This document shows positions 25,522 to 35,261 of a DNA stretch of 35,610 nt, in pieces. The position numbers and the translations under genes are program-made. The DNA is from JANWZL01 sp041640815. GTDB lineage: Bacteria; Pseudomonadota; Gammaproteobacteria; Burkholderiales; Thiobacillaceae. The notes beneath the pieces are model-generated. The model ran no database searches. It saw only the letters and a list, made by a program, of their open reading frames with translations, and was not told the DNA's origin. The stretch covers positions 1-35,610 of the forward strand of contig JBEPZO010000019.1 of NCBI GenBank assembly GCA_041640815.1. Reading direction: 5' to 3'. Each line of letters opens with the position of its first letter. Position 1 is the stretch's first letter.

Positions 25522-26481
25522 ATGCCCAGCGAGTTCGAACTGATCGCCCGCTATTTCAGTCGGCCCGCGCCCAGCGCGCGTTTGGGCGTGGGCGACGATG
25601 CAGCCTTGGTGACCCCGGCCGCGGGCATGGCGTTGGCCGTCGCGACCGACATGCTCGTCGCCGGCCGTCACTTTCGCCCTGACGACGCGCCGCAGGCGAT
25701 CGGGCACAAGGCGCTGGCGGTGAACCTCTCCGACCTTGCGGCCATGGGGGCACAGCCACGCTGGGCCTTGCTCGCCCTCGCCTTACCCGAGGCCGACGAG
25801 CGCTGGCTGTCGGCCTTCAGCGCTGGCCTCTTCGCCCTTGCCGAACGCCACGGTGTCGAGCTGATCGGCGGCGATACGACGCGCGGCCCGCTCAACCTCT
25901 GTATCACCATTTTGGGCGAGGTGGAGGCCAGCCAAGCCCTCACCCGGGCGGGCGCTCGGCCAGGCGACGACATCTGGGTCTCTGGCGAGCTCGGCGCCGC
26001 CGCCCTGGGGTTGGCCGATCTGCTGGGCAGCGTGCGGCTCGAGCCGGTCGAGCAACAGGCCTGCCTCGAGCGCTTGCATTGGCCACAACCGCGCATCGCG
26101 CTGGGGCGCGCCCTGCGCGGGCTGGCCTCCGCCGCCATCGATGTCTCCGACGGACTGCTTGCCGACCTCGGCCATGTCCTCGACCGCTCTGGCGTCGGCG
26201 CCGAACTCTGGTTCGAAGCGCTGCCCGCGCACCCTGCGGTGCATGCGCGCCTGGCTACCCCGCTGGCTCAACGCTGCCTGTTGGCCGGTGGCGACGATTA
26301 TGAGCTGTGCTTCACCGCCCCGCCCGCGCTTGCCGCGGCGGTGCAGCAGGCGGCCGTTGACGCCGGCGTCACCGTCAGCCGCATCGGCCGCATCCGGCCT
26401 GGTCGCGGCATCGACTTAATCGGCCCAGAAGGCACGCCCATGACGATCACGCAACGCGGCTATGACCATTTCGCCCAGTGA
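25522..26481 (+). CDS. thiL: Thiamine-monophosphate kinase
   Basis: Phosphorylates thiamine monophosphate to thiamine diphosphate with ATP, the final step of cofactor synthesis. 319 residues of the PurM-like/AIRS fold: GVGDDAALV near residue 22, VATDMLVAGRHF, HKALAVNLSDLAAMGAQPRW, IGGDTTRG, IDVSDGLLADLGH and LLAGGDDYELCFT are all conserved. It starts 45 bases after nusB and overlaps pgpA by 20 bases, so the two are translated from one message. Confidence 0.96.
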   Translation: MPSEFELIARYFSRPAPSARLGVGDDAALVTPAAGMALAVATDMLVAGRHFRPDDAPQAIGHKALAVNLSDLAAMGAQPRWALLALALPEADERWLSAFSAGLFALAERHGVELIGGDTTRGPLNLCITILGEVEASQALTRAGARPGDDIWVSGELGAAALGLADLLGSVRLEPVEQQACLERLHWPQPRIALGRALRGLASAAIDVSDGLLADLGHVLDRSGVGAELWFEALPAHPAVHARLATPLAQRCLLAGGDDYELCFTAPPALAAAVQQAAVDAGVTVSRIGRIRPGRGIDLIGPEGTPMTITQRGYDHFAQ

Positions 26482-26974
26482 CACGCGCGGCGCGGCAAGA
26501 GGCTGGCCGGATCGTGCCTTCCTGTTTTCGCATCCAGCGCATCTCTTGGCTTTGGGGCTAGGCGTCGGCCTTGCGCGGCGTGCGCCCGGCACCTGGGGCA
26601 CGCTTTTGGCCTATCCCATCTATTTCCCGCTTGCCAGCCTCGCGCCGCAGCTCTACTGGCCCCTCATCCTGCTGGGCATCGTGCTGGGGGTGTGGGCCTG
26701 CGAGCGCACCGGCAAGGCCTTGGGTGTAGCGGACCATGGCAGCATCGTCTGGGACGAAATCGCCGCCTTCCTCGTCGTGCTGCCGTTCGCGCCGCCATCG
26801 CCTTGGGGCCTCGCCCTCGCCTTCGTCCTGTTCCGCCTGTTCGACATCGTCAAGCCCTTCCCCATCGGCTGGCTGGATGCCCACCTGCGCGGCGGGCTGG
26901 GGGTCATGCTGGACGACCTTCTGGCCGCCGCCTATAGCATCCTTTGTCTGTGGAGCATCGCCCAATGGACATAA
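26462..26974 (+). CDS. pgpA: Phosphatidylglycerophosphatase A
   Basis: Inner-membrane phosphatase that removes phosphate from phosphatidylglycerophosphate to form phosphatidylglycerol. 170 residues with hydrophobic helices at about 53-75, 98-110 and 148-166. Family signatures: GLARRAPGTWGTL near residue 37, IVWDEIAAFLV, FRLFDIVKPFPIGWLD and GVMLDDLLAAAYS. It overlaps thiL by 20 bases at its start and pncC by 10 bases at its end, so this is a tight operon end. Confidence 0.96.
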   Translation: MTISPSDTRGAARGWPDRAFLFSHPAHLLALGLGVGLARRAPGTWGTLLAYPIYFPLASLAPQLYWPLILLGIVLGVWACERTGKALGVADHGSIVWDEIAAFLVVLPFAPPSPWGLALAFVLFRLFDIVKPFPIGWLDAHLRGGLGVMLDDLLAAAYSILCLWSIAQWT

Positions 26975-27459
26975 CGCAAACCGAGCTGGAGGCCTTGGCC
27001 GCACGTGTCGGCGAGGCCCTGCGTGGCCGCGGCTGGCTCCTCGCCAGCGCCGAGTCCTGCACGGGGGGGTGGGCTGCCCAGGTGATCACGGCCATCGCCG
27101 GCAGCTCCGCCTGGTTCGACCGCGGCTTTGTTACCTATAGCAATGCGGCCAAACAGGAAATGCTCGGCGTTGCGGCCGCCACCTTGGCCGCCTATGGTGC
27201 CGTCAGCGAGGCCACGGTGCACGAGATGGCCGCCGGGGCGTTGGCGCGCAGCCGGGCGCAGGCGGCCTTCGCCATCTCCGGCATCGCTGGCCCCACTGGC
27301 GGCAGTGCGGAAAAACCGGTGGGCACGGTGTGTTTCGCCTGGGCGCTGGCGGGCAAGGGCATTGAGACCGCTACGAGGCATTTCCCCGGCGACCGTCGGG
27401 CCATCCGCGCAGCGTCGGTGCGAGAGGCGCTGCAGGGGCTGCTAGACCGACTACAATAG
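26965..27459 (+). CDS. pncC: Nicotinamide-nucleotide amidohydrolase PncC (CinA C-terminal domain)
   Basis: Deamidates nicotinamide mononucleotide to nicotinate mononucleotide for NAD recycling; the domain is also known as the CinA C-terminal domain. 164 residues, stand-alone form (no MoaB-like N-terminal part). Motifs: LASAESCTGGWAAQVIT with the catalytic Ser, GFVTYSNAAKQEMLGV, AISGIAGPTGGSAEKPVGTVCFA. The ATG at 26965 overlaps the pgpA stop (10 bases); a TTG at 26944 is possible but less likely. It precedes recA, a placement shared with many proteobacteria. Confidence 0.95.
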   Translation: MDITQTELEALAARVGEALRGRGWLLASAESCTGGWAAQVITAIAGSSAWFDRGFVTYSNAAKQEMLGVAAATLAAYGAVSEATVHEMAAGALARSRAQAAFAISGIAGPTGGSAEKPVGTVCFAWALAGKGIETATRHFPGDRRAIRAASVREALQGLLDRLQ

Positions 27460-27479
27460 AGGCCGCCCGATGGTTGACC

Positions 27480-27508
27480 TGGTCAGCCATTCGCGATGGT
27501 GTCATAAT
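27480..27508 (+). promoter_or_regulatory. recA promoter
   Basis: TGGTCA (27480-27485) and CATAAT (27503-27508) lie 17 bases apart; the -10 has five of six matches to consensus. Transcription would start near 27514-27516, inside the palindrome at 27509-27522, which is the expected position for a repressor operator. Confidence 0.55.
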
Positions 27509-27522
27509 CGAACAATAGTTCG
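27509..27522. promoter_or_regulatory. Candidate LexA operator (GAAC-N4-GTTC type) of recA
   Basis: CGAAC-AATA-GTTCG is a perfect 5-bp inverted repeat with a 4-base spacer, directly downstream of the recA -10 element and overlapping the predicted start of transcription. It has the form of the Bacillus DinR/LexA box (CGAAC-N4-GTTCG) rather than the CTGT-N8-ACAG box of most Beta/Gammaproteobacteria, which I did not find upstream of recA. A Bacillus-like LexA motif is known from a group of Betaproteobacteria around Sideroxydans and Gallionella. Confidence 0.65.
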
Positions 27523-27540
27523 GTACGGGGGACCCAATTC

Positions 27541-28565
<1,025 letters not shown>

Positions 28566-28569
<4 letters not shown>

Positions 28570-29018
28570 TAAGCCTGCGCGAGCGCGCCCTGAGGCTGCT
28601 TGCCCGGCGCGAACATAGCCGGGCCGAGCTCGCCCGCAAGCTCGCCGCGTATGCCGGGGTGGAGGCCGTCGAGGCGCTGCTCGACAGCCTGGAAAGCGAG
28701 GGGCTGCTGTCAAACCGGCGCTATGTCGAGGCGCTGGTGCACAGTTATGCCGGTCGCTACGGCAGCCTTAAACTCAAGCACACACTTGAACATCAAGGCG
28801 TGATGGGAGAAGAGGCTGAGCAAGCCGTGCAGCAGGCGCGCGCGGCCGACTTGGCCGCCTGCCAGGCGCTGTGGCAGCGCAAATTCGGCACGCCGCCGCG
28901 AGGCCCAAAGGAAAAAGCGCGCCAATATCGCTTTCTGCTCGGTCGCGGTTACCCGCCGGAGGTGGTCGCTCACGTCGTGGCGGGGAAAGACGTCGGCGAA
29001 GCTGACATCGCACCTTGA
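28566..29018 (+). CDS. recX: Regulatory protein RecX
   Basis: Binds RecA filaments and limits their extension. 150 residues with the three-tandem-helix repeats of the family; LRERALRLLARREHSRAELARKL at the N-terminus and the KGPKEKARQYRFLLGRGYPPEVV-like C-terminal repeat (here RGPKEKARQYRFLLGRGY) are typical. It begins with GTG overlapping the recA stop (GTGA), so it is translationally coupled and expressed at a low ratio to RecA, as in other proteobacteria. It would be under the same LexA operator as recA. Confidence 0.94.
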
Positions 29019-29096
29019 CCCAACGACTTGACCCGATCTAACCGGAGTAGGTTGGCAGCTGTTCGACCAATATACTCGCCGTGGCGCGATGGACCC

Positions 29097-29112
29097 CTCA
29101 ACCTTGAGTTTT
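29097..29112 (+). terminator. Possible weak terminator between recX and malQ
   Basis: CTCA-ACCT-TGAG (or CTCAA-CC-TTGAG) followed by TTTT at 29109-29112, in the 159-base gap between convergent recX and malQ. The stem is only 4-5 bp, so this is a weak candidate. No better hairpin was seen in the gap. Confidence 0.25.
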
Positions 29113-29177
29113 AGCCCTCTCCCACCTTACGATTCGATACAGCTTCGTTAGCTGCCCACTACGTCTTACACTACCCT

Positions 29178-31394
29178 TTAGCCCTGCGCATGCGGGCCGC
29201 GCACCTCTTTGAGGGCTTGCGCAGTCGCCCTAAGCCGCGGATCAACCGGCCAATCCTCTAGCGGCAAGGAGAGCTTGCGCTGCCAATTCGGATGCTGAGT
29301 TACCGTTCCCGGCAGATTGGCCTGCTCCGTCTCGCCCAGCATGTCTTCGGCTTGCACGAGCTGGATACGCGCTGGGCTACGCGCCAGGTAGCGGTGGATG
29401 GCCAGCGCTAGGGCGGGCGTCATTTCCGGTACATCGGCCGGGTCGGCCGTCATGCCGGCAGGCAGCAGCGCCTCGCGTTGGAGCGCCTGCAGCAGGCGCG
29501 CCCGATCTGCGCCGCGCGCCGCGATTTGGGCCTGGCGTACTGCCTCGCTGGGAAAGAGCCCCAGCTCGCCGCGCAGCGTCAGGTCGCTACCCTGCCAATA
29601 GCCGGCGAGTGTGGGCAGGTCGTGGGTCGTGACGGCAACCACCGCCTCGCGGTCGATCTCCCAAGGCGATTTGAAGCCGTGATCGCCCTGCCAGTGTTTC
29701 TCGAAATAGAACAGCCGGTAGCCCAAGATACCCCGCTCCTGCATGGCCTGGCGCATGGCGTCGGGCACCGTGCCGAGGTCCTCGCCGATCACCAGGCAGC
29801 GGTTGCGCTGGCTCTCCAGGGCCAGAATGCCCATTAGGTCGCGCCATGGGTAGGCGACATAAAGCCCTTGATCGGCACGCTGGCCGGGGGGCACCCAATA
29901 CAGGCGCATCAGCCCCATGATGTGATCGATGCGCAGCGCCCCAGCGGTGCGCATGTTGGCGCGCAGCAAGCGGATGAATGGGCGATACGCCGCCTCGCGC
30001 AGGCGGTGCGGGATGAGCGGCGGCAGCCCCCAGTCCTGACCGTGCAGGTTGAAGTCATCCGGCGGGGCGCCAACGCTCGCCTCGAAGGCATAGAGCTCGC
30101 GGTGCATCCAGGTCTCGGCGCCGCCACGGTCCACCCCCACGGCCAGGTCTTGGTAAAGCCCTATCCCCAGACCTGCCTGGCGCGCGCGCGCGGCGGCGGC
30201 AGCGAGCTGGCTTGCGGCCAGCCAGTGCAAATAGAGGTGGTATTCGACGCGCTGCGCATGCGCGGCCGCCCATTCCTCGACCGCTGGGCTATGCGGGCTG
30301 CGCAGCGCCTCCGGCCAGACCGGCCAGCCCCAAATGGCATCGTCCTGGGCATTCAGGTGCGCTTGCAGGGCCTCGAACAAGGCCTGCAGGCGGAGATCCT
30401 CTCCTTGCGCCTCGCACCAGGCGCGGAAGGCGCGCGCGCGATCACTGCCCACGGCCAGGTGGTGGTGACGAAAGTGCTGGTAAAGCAATTCCAGGACCTC
30501 GCCCTTGGCCTGCGCCACGCCGGCGTAGTCGACTAGCGGCGCGGCGCGCAAAGCGGCAAGGCGGGCTTGGAAGCCGGCGTCGGCGACGACGGCACGTGCA
30601 GCTTCGCACTCGGCGAACTCGGCCACCGCCTCGACATCGATGTAGAGCAGGTTCAGGAACTGTCGGCTCGATGGGCTGTAGGGGCTGGAATGGCGGGGGT
30701 TATGCAAGTACAGGGCATGCAGGGGGTTGACCCCGACCAGGGCCGCGCCAGCCTGCGCCGCCCAGTCGACAAGGCCGCTGAGATCGGTGAAATCCCCCAT
30801 GCCCCAGTTGCGTCGGGAGCGCACGCCATAGAGCTGGACGCTCACGCCCCAAACCCGGCGCTCGCCGGCAATCGCCGGGGGGCAGTAACAGGTGCGTGGG
30901 CAGACGATGAAGGACATCTCTGCGCTCGCCAGCCCCTCCAGCGCGACCTCGAACCGGTGGTAGCCAGGGGTGTCGTAGCAGCTCGCCGGCAGCGGCAGGG
31001 CGAGCGCCAGGTGTTCGCCCTCCGGCAACTCGCTGCGATCGAGCACCGTCAGGGTCTCGGGACGGAACGCCCCTTCGTGGCTCCCCCCCTCTTCCAGGAG
31101 GAGCCGCCAGTGCCCTTGACGGCTCAGCGCGCGCGCCGGCAGCCGCAGCTCGACATGAGGCGGCGCGTCGCCCACGGTGTGGACCCGCACAGCGGGTAGC
31201 AGGCGCCGCCAGGGTGCAATTTCTAACTGCCGCAGGCTCTCGCGCGCTTGCGCCTCGTCGCCACAGGCGATGCCCATGGCGTCGAGCACGGCCTGCTTGG
31301 CCTCGAGGGAGGCGTGATGCGTGTGCCCCCAGATGTCTTGATAGAACGGTTGGATGCCAGCGTGCTCGGCGAGGCGCTCGATGAGTTCCTTCAT
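29178..31394 (-). CDS. malQ: 4-alpha-glucanotransferase (amylomaltase)
   Basis: Transfers alpha-1,4-glucan segments between maltodextrins, releasing glucose; here it probably processes glycogen breakdown products. 738 residues of the longer proteobacterial GH77 type: an N-terminal extra domain (about 1-165), then the catalytic barrel. The catalytic residues are Asp490 (ALRIDHIMGL), Glu538 (LVIGEDLGTVPD) and Asp592 (TTHDLPTL). GVSVQLYGVRSRRNWGMGDFTDL marks the barrel start. It begins 5 bases after the glgX stop and is the last gene of glgC-glgX-malQ. Confidence 0.96.
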   Translation of the reverse strand: MKELIERLAEHAGIQPFYQDIWGHTHHASLEAKQAVLDAMGIACGDEAQARESLRQLEIAPWRRLLPAVRVHTVGDAPPHVELRLPARALSRQGHWRLLLEEGGSHEGAFRPETLTVLDRSELPEGEHLALALPLPASCYDTPGYHRFEVALEGLASAEMSFIVCPRTCYCPPAIAGERRVWGVSVQLYGVRSRRNWGMGDFTDLSGLVDWAAQAGAALVGVNPLHALYLHNPRHSSPYSPSSRQFLNLLYIDVEAVAEFAECEAARAVVADAGFQARLAALRAAPLVDYAGVAQAKGEVLELLYQHFRHHHLAVGSDRARAFRAWCEAQGEDLRLQALFEALQAHLNAQDDAIWGWPVWPEALRSPHSPAVEEWAAAHAQRVEYHLYLHWLAASQLAAAAARARQAGLGIGLYQDLAVGVDRGGAETWMHRELYAFEASVGAPPDDFNLHGQDWGLPPLIPHRLREAAYRPFIRLLRANMRTAGALRIDHIMGLMRLYWVPPGQRADQGLYVAYPWRDLMGILALESQRNRCLVIGEDLGTVPDAMRQAMQERGILGYRLFYFEKHWQGDHGFKSPWEIDREAVVAVTTHDLPTLAGYWQGSDLTLRGELGLFPSEAVRQAQIAARGADRARLLQALQREALLPAGMTADPADVPEMTPALALAIHRYLARSPARIQLVQAEDMLGETEQANLPGTVTQHPNWQRKLSLPLEDWPVDPRLRATAQALKEVRGPHAQG

Positions 31395-31399
31395 GGCGG

Positions 31400-33559
31400 T
31401 TACAGGTTTGGGCTCAAGGGGATGGGTGAGGGCCGCTCGGACCGCAGGCGAGGGCGCATCAACAGGACCAGGGTACGCCCCTGTAGCGGATATTCGCTAC
31501 CTACCGTGAAGCGGCCGTCTCCGCTCAGACCGCGCGCGTAGGCCGTGTCGAGCAGGCAAAACCAACTGTCCTGCCGGCCGTAGGCGGGGAGCTTAAAGGC
31601 GATCTGGTCATGGTGGGCGTTGATCAGCAGCAGGAAATCGTCATCGCGCACCGGCCGACCACGCTCGTCGGTTTCGTCGAGCTCGGCGCCCGAGAGATAG
31701 ACGCCCAGGCAGCGCGCGAAATGCAAATGCCACTCTTCGTCGGACATCTCCCGGCCATCTGGATTGAGCCAGGCGATGTCTTTGACGCCCTCGCCATGGA
31801 TGGGGCGGCCCTGGAAGAAACGCCGGCGGCGGAAGATGGGGTGCTCGCGGCGCAACGCCAGCATGCGGCGGACGAAGTCCAGGAAGGACTGTTCCTCCGG
31901 CTCCAACCGCCAGTCGAGCCAGGAGATGGCATTGTCCTGGCAATAGGCATTGTTGTTGCCGCCCTGGCTGTGCGACAGCTCGTCCCCGGCGCGTAGCATC
32001 GGCACCCCCTGCGAAAGCAGCAGCGTGGCGATGAGATTGCGCTTTTGCCGCGCCCGCAAGGCGAGGATCTCGGGGTCGTCGGTGGGCCCCTCGACGCCGC
32101 AATTCCAGCTGTGGTTGTGGTTTTCGCCATCGCGGTTGTCTTCGCCGTTGGCCTCGTTGTGCTTGTCGTTGTAGGACACCAAGTCCTGCAAGGTGAAGCC
32201 GTCGTGGCAGGTGACGAAGTTGATGCTGGCATAGGGGCGGCGGCCATTGTGGGCGTAGAGGTCGGAGGAACCCGTCAGCCGCCGGGCGAGCTCGCCGATC
32301 AAGCCGCCTTGACCCTGCCAGAAGGCGCGCACGGCGTCGCGGTACTTGCCGTTCCATTCCGTCCAGCCGACGGGGAAATTGCCGACCTGATAGCCCCCCT
32401 CGCCCAAGTCCCACGGCTCGGCGATCAGCTTGACCTGCGAAATGACCGGGTCCTGCCGGATGATGTCGAAAAAGGCGCTGAGCTTGTCGACCGCATGCAG
32501 CTCGCGCGCCAAGGCCGCGGCCAAGTCGAAGCGGAAGCCGTCGACATGCATCTCCTGCACCCAGTAGCGCAGGGAGTCCATGATCAGCTGCAGCACGCGC
32601 GGGTGCATCATGTTGAGCGTGTTGCCGCAGCCGGTGTAGTCCATGTAGTAGCGTGGGTCGGCGGCCAGCCGGTAGTAGGCGGCATTGTCGATGCCGCGAA
32701 ACGAGAGCGTGGGGCCCAAGTGGTTGCCCTCGGCGGTGTGGTTGTAGGCCACGTCCAGGATGACCTCGATGCCATGGCTGTGCAGGGTCTTGACCATGGT
32801 CTTGAACTCTTTGATCGAGCCCGTGGCGCTATAGCGCATGTCGGGCGCGAAAAAGCCGATCGAGTTGTAACCCCAGTAGTTCTTGAGCCCCCGTTCCACC
32901 AGGTGTCGGTCGTCGACGAAGGCATGCACCGGCATCAGCTCCACCGCCGTGACCCCCAGCGATTTGAGGTGCTCGACGACCGGTTCGGTCGCCAGGCCAG
33001 CATAAGTGCCGCGCAATGGGGCAGGCACGAGGGGATGCAGGCGGGTCATGCCCTTGACATGCAGCTCGTAGATCACCGTCTCGTGCCATGGAATGTTTGG
33101 ACGGCGGTCGTCCCCCCAGGTGAAGGCGGCATCCTCCACGCGGCACTTGGGCATGCCCGAGGCGTTGTCGCGCCGGTCGTAGGACAGATCGCCGCGTTTG
33201 TGACCGATGCGGTAACCGAAGTGGGCATCGGACCATTTGAGCTGACCCACCAAGGCCCGGGCATAGGGGTCAATGAGCAGCTTGTTGGGATTGAAGCGGT
33301 GCCCTGCTTCTGGCCGATAGGGGCCATAGACGCGGTAACCGTAGAGCTGGCCCGGCCGCACCTCGGGCAAGTAGCCGTGGAACACCTGATCGGTGCGCTC
33401 GCGCAGGTAGACGCGCTCGACCTCGCGCCGGCCCTTGGGGTCGAACAGGCACAGCGCCACCTCCTCGGCATGCTCCGAGAACAAGGCGAAATTGACCCCT
33501 TGACCGTCCCACGTCGCCCCTAGCGGATAGGGTCGCCCAGGCCAAACTGCCAGGGGCAT
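31400..33559 (-). CDS. glgX: Glycogen debranching enzyme GlgX
   Basis: GH13 isoamylase-type enzyme that hydrolyses alpha-1,6 branch stubs of glycogen. 719 residues (E. coli GlgX 657). An N-terminal carbohydrate-binding CBM48 domain (about 8-100, PLGATWDGQGVNFALFSEHA) precedes the barrel with the four GH13 regions: DVAYNH (269-274), GFRFDLA with nucleophile Asp345, IAEPWD with acid/base Glu381 and CHD (451-453). The open frame runs upstream to 33937 inside glgC in another frame, which is spurious. The ATG at 33559 shares bases with the glgC stop (TGATG), indicating translational coupling. Confidence 0.97.
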   Translation of the reverse strand: MPLAVWPGRPYPLGATWDGQGVNFALFSEHAEEVALCLFDPKGRREVERVYLRERTDQVFHGYLPEVRPGQLYGYRVYGPYRPEAGHRFNPNKLLIDPYARALVGQLKWSDAHFGYRIGHKRGDLSYDRRDNASGMPKCRVEDAAFTWGDDRRPNIPWHETVIYELHVKGMTRLHPLVPAPLRGTYAGLATEPVVEHLKSLGVTAVELMPVHAFVDDRHLVERGLKNYWGYNSIGFFAPDMRYSATGSIKEFKTMVKTLHSHGIEVILDVAYNHTAEGNHLGPTLSFRGIDNAAYYRLAADPRYYMDYTGCGNTLNMMHPRVLQLIMDSLRYWVQEMHVDGFRFDLAAALARELHAVDKLSAFFDIIRQDPVISQVKLIAEPWDLGEGGYQVGNFPVGWTEWNGKYRDAVRAFWQGQGGLIGELARRLTGSSDLYAHNGRRPYASINFVTCHDGFTLQDLVSYNDKHNEANGEDNRDGENHNHSWNCGVEGPTDDPEILALRARQKRNLIATLLLSQGVPMLRAGDELSHSQGGNNNAYCQDNAISWLDWRLEPEEQSFLDFVRRMLALRREHPIFRRRRFFQGRPIHGEGVKDIAWLNPDGREMSDEEWHLHFARCLGVYLSGAELDETDERGRPVRDDDFLLLINAHHDQIAFKLPAYGRQDSWFCLLDTAYARGLSGDGRFTVGSEYPLQGRTLVLLMRPRLRSERPSPIPLSPNL

Positions 33560-34800
33560 CAGGTCTCCTCGCTGAAGGAGGTGCGCTCCATCTCGTAGGG
33601 CTGCGCCTCCGGCACCACCACCACCCCCGCAGGCGTCACCGTGTAGCGCTGCGCATCTTCTTCGGCATCGAAGCCGATGCGCGCGCCCGCCTCGATGATG
33701 TTGTAGCGGTCGACGATCACCCGCCTGAGCTTGGCGCCCCGGCGGATGGTGACGTTGTCCATGATCACGCAGCCCTCCACCTCCACCCCAGGCTCCAACA
33801 CCACCTCGCGGCGCAGCACGGAGTCCTTCACCCGCGCGCCGTGGATGAGGCAGCCGGCGCTGATCATGCCATTGTCGATCGTGGCATCTTGGAAGCGCGC
33901 CGCCGGCCCCTGATAGTTGCTGGAAAAGATCGGCCATTGGGCGTTGAAGACGTCGAAACGCGGTTTGAGCCCCAGCACGTCCATATGCGCCGCGTAGTAG
34001 GCATCCAGCGTCCCGACATCGCGCCAGTAGTTCTTCTCCTCGTAGTCGCGCACGCCCGGCACGCGGTTGAGGCTGAAGTCATAGGCATAGAGGCGGCCGC
34101 TCGCCACCAGCCGCGGCAGAACATGGCTGCCGAAATCGTGCTCGCCGCGCTCGTGCGCTGCGCTGAGCGCCTGCATCAGGACCTCGGCATCGAACAGATA
34201 ATTGCCCATCGAGGCGAAGGCGTGCGTCGGGTCGTTCGCCATGGGCGGCGGATCCTCCGGCTTTTCCAAAAAGCCGCGGATGCGGCCGTGGGCATCGGCG
34301 TCGATGACGCCAAAGGCGCTGGCCTGCGCGCGTGGCACAGGCAGTGCCGCCACCGTGCACAAGGCCTCGCGCTCGAGATGAAACTGCACCATTTGGCGCA
34401 CATCCATACGGTAGATGTGGTCGGCGCCGAACACCGCCACCAGATCGGGCTTGAACTGGCGGATCAGATTGAGGTTCTGATACACGGCATCGGCGGTGCC
34501 CTGGAACCACTGCTGCCCACGCCGCATTTGCGGTGGCACCACGGTGATGAAGTGTTCCGGCAGGATGGGCGGCAGCACCCAGGCCTTGCGCACGTGTTCG
34601 ATGAGCGATTGCGACTTGTACTGCACCAGCAGATAGATGGCATGGATGCCGGAGTTCATCAGGTTGGAGAGCACAAAGTCGACGATGCGGTAGCGCGCCC
34701 CGAAAGGCACCGAGGGCTTGGAGCGCTCTGCGGTGAGGGGGTAGAGCCTGCTGCCCTCGCCGCCAGCCATTACGATGGCTAATATCCTGGGCTTAGTCAT
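33559..34800 (-). CDS. glgC: Glucose-1-phosphate adenylyltransferase (ADP-glucose pyrophosphorylase)
   Basis: Makes ADP-glucose from glucose-1-phosphate and ATP, the committed and allosterically controlled step of bacterial glycogen synthesis. 413 residues from the ATG at 34800 (MTKPRILAIVMAGGEGSRLYPLT), with AGGAG nine bases upstream; the open frame reaches 34887 but the extra residues are not family-like. The nucleotidyl-transferase signature GGEGSRLYPLTAERSKPSVPFG, GTADAVYQN, VFGADHIYRMD, GFLEKP and the C-terminal left-handed beta-helix are present. First gene of glgC-glgX-malQ; glgA and glgB are not in the window. Confidence 0.97.
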   Translation of the reverse strand: MTKPRILAIVMAGGEGSRLYPLTAERSKPSVPFGARYRIVDFVLSNLMNSGIHAIYLLVQYKSQSLIEHVRKAWVLPPILPEHFITVVPPQMRRGQQWFQGTADAVYQNLNLIRQFKPDLVAVFGADHIYRMDVRQMVQFHLEREALCTVAALPVPRAQASAFGVIDADAHGRIRGFLEKPEDPPPMANDPTHAFASMGNYLFDAEVLMQALSAAHERGEHDFGSHVLPRLVASGRLYAYDFSLNRVPGVRDYEEKNYWRDVGTLDAYYAAHMDVLGLKPRFDVFNAQWPIFSSNYQGPAARFQDATIDNGMISAGCLIHGARVKDSVLRREVVLEPGVEVEGCVIMDNVTIRRGAKLRRVIVDRYNIIEAGARIGFDAEEDAQRYTVTPAGVVVVPEAQPYEMERTSFSEET

Positions 34801-35261
34801 GCCGGGGGCTCCTACTGTTGAGTCAAAGGCTAAAACATCACAGCGATCTACACCGCCGAATTTAGTTGCGCTTGCGAAACTCGCCACGTATAAACCTCAA
34901 CCTGGCATCATACGGCAGTTTGAGGGGTCACGACTTATGCAGCAACAAACGCGGTCGTTAACCTTTTGCTTGTCGTAGCACCTCGTTTTTCCTGGCAGCA
35001 TGCTCATTTGTCGTTCCGGTTGTCGATTCAGCGCAACTACTCATGTCACCTGCCTTGCGAGGCCGCACGCCAGCGTAAAAACTCGTTTACTTCGCCTAAA
35101 GCCATGGCTTGCACCCCCTCCTCATGGTCCCAGGTTAGTTTTTCCTACCGTCCACTTCTCTTGCAACTTCAGGCGATTTAGGAGGAGTAGCTGGCGGTGT
35201 AGAAAGGCTGATATAAGCCTATACTTAGGTGCTTGGGAAACCAGCGCAAGCAAGTAAGCCG
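34801..35261. other. Intergenic region upstream of glgC and the DUF3782-like gene
   Basis: 461 bases between divergent genes, more AT-rich than the flanking coding DNA. It must contain promoters for both, but no convincing -35/-10 pairs were found. It holds a 12-bp palindrome AAGCCATGGCTT (35099-35110), a short hairpin AGGCT/AGCCT (35205-35220) with a TATACT box (35220-35225), and on the minus strand a 32-codon protein-like open segment (35046-35144). Confidence 0.55.
35046..35105 (-). CDS. Possible 19-residue small ORF or gene remnant
   Basis: MALGEVNEFLRWRAASQGR is preceded by a GGAGG ribosome-like site about 11 bases upstream. The frame stays open upstream to a TAG at 35145-35147, giving 32 sense codons whose residues look like real protein rather than a shadow. 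It could be a very small protein or the C-terminal remnant of a lost gene. No family was recognised. Confidence 0.2.
   Translation of the reverse strand: MALGEVNEFLRWRAASQGR

Noticed and set aside
27460..27540. Canonical CTGT-N8-ACAG SOS box at recA
   Set aside because: No such palindrome is present; the only clear inverted repeat is the GAAC-N4-GTTC type.
31400..33937. 845-residue version of GlgX
   Set aside because: The first ~126 residues are a glycine/arginine-rich out-of-frame reading of glgC; the true start at 33559 overlaps the glgC stop as TGATG.
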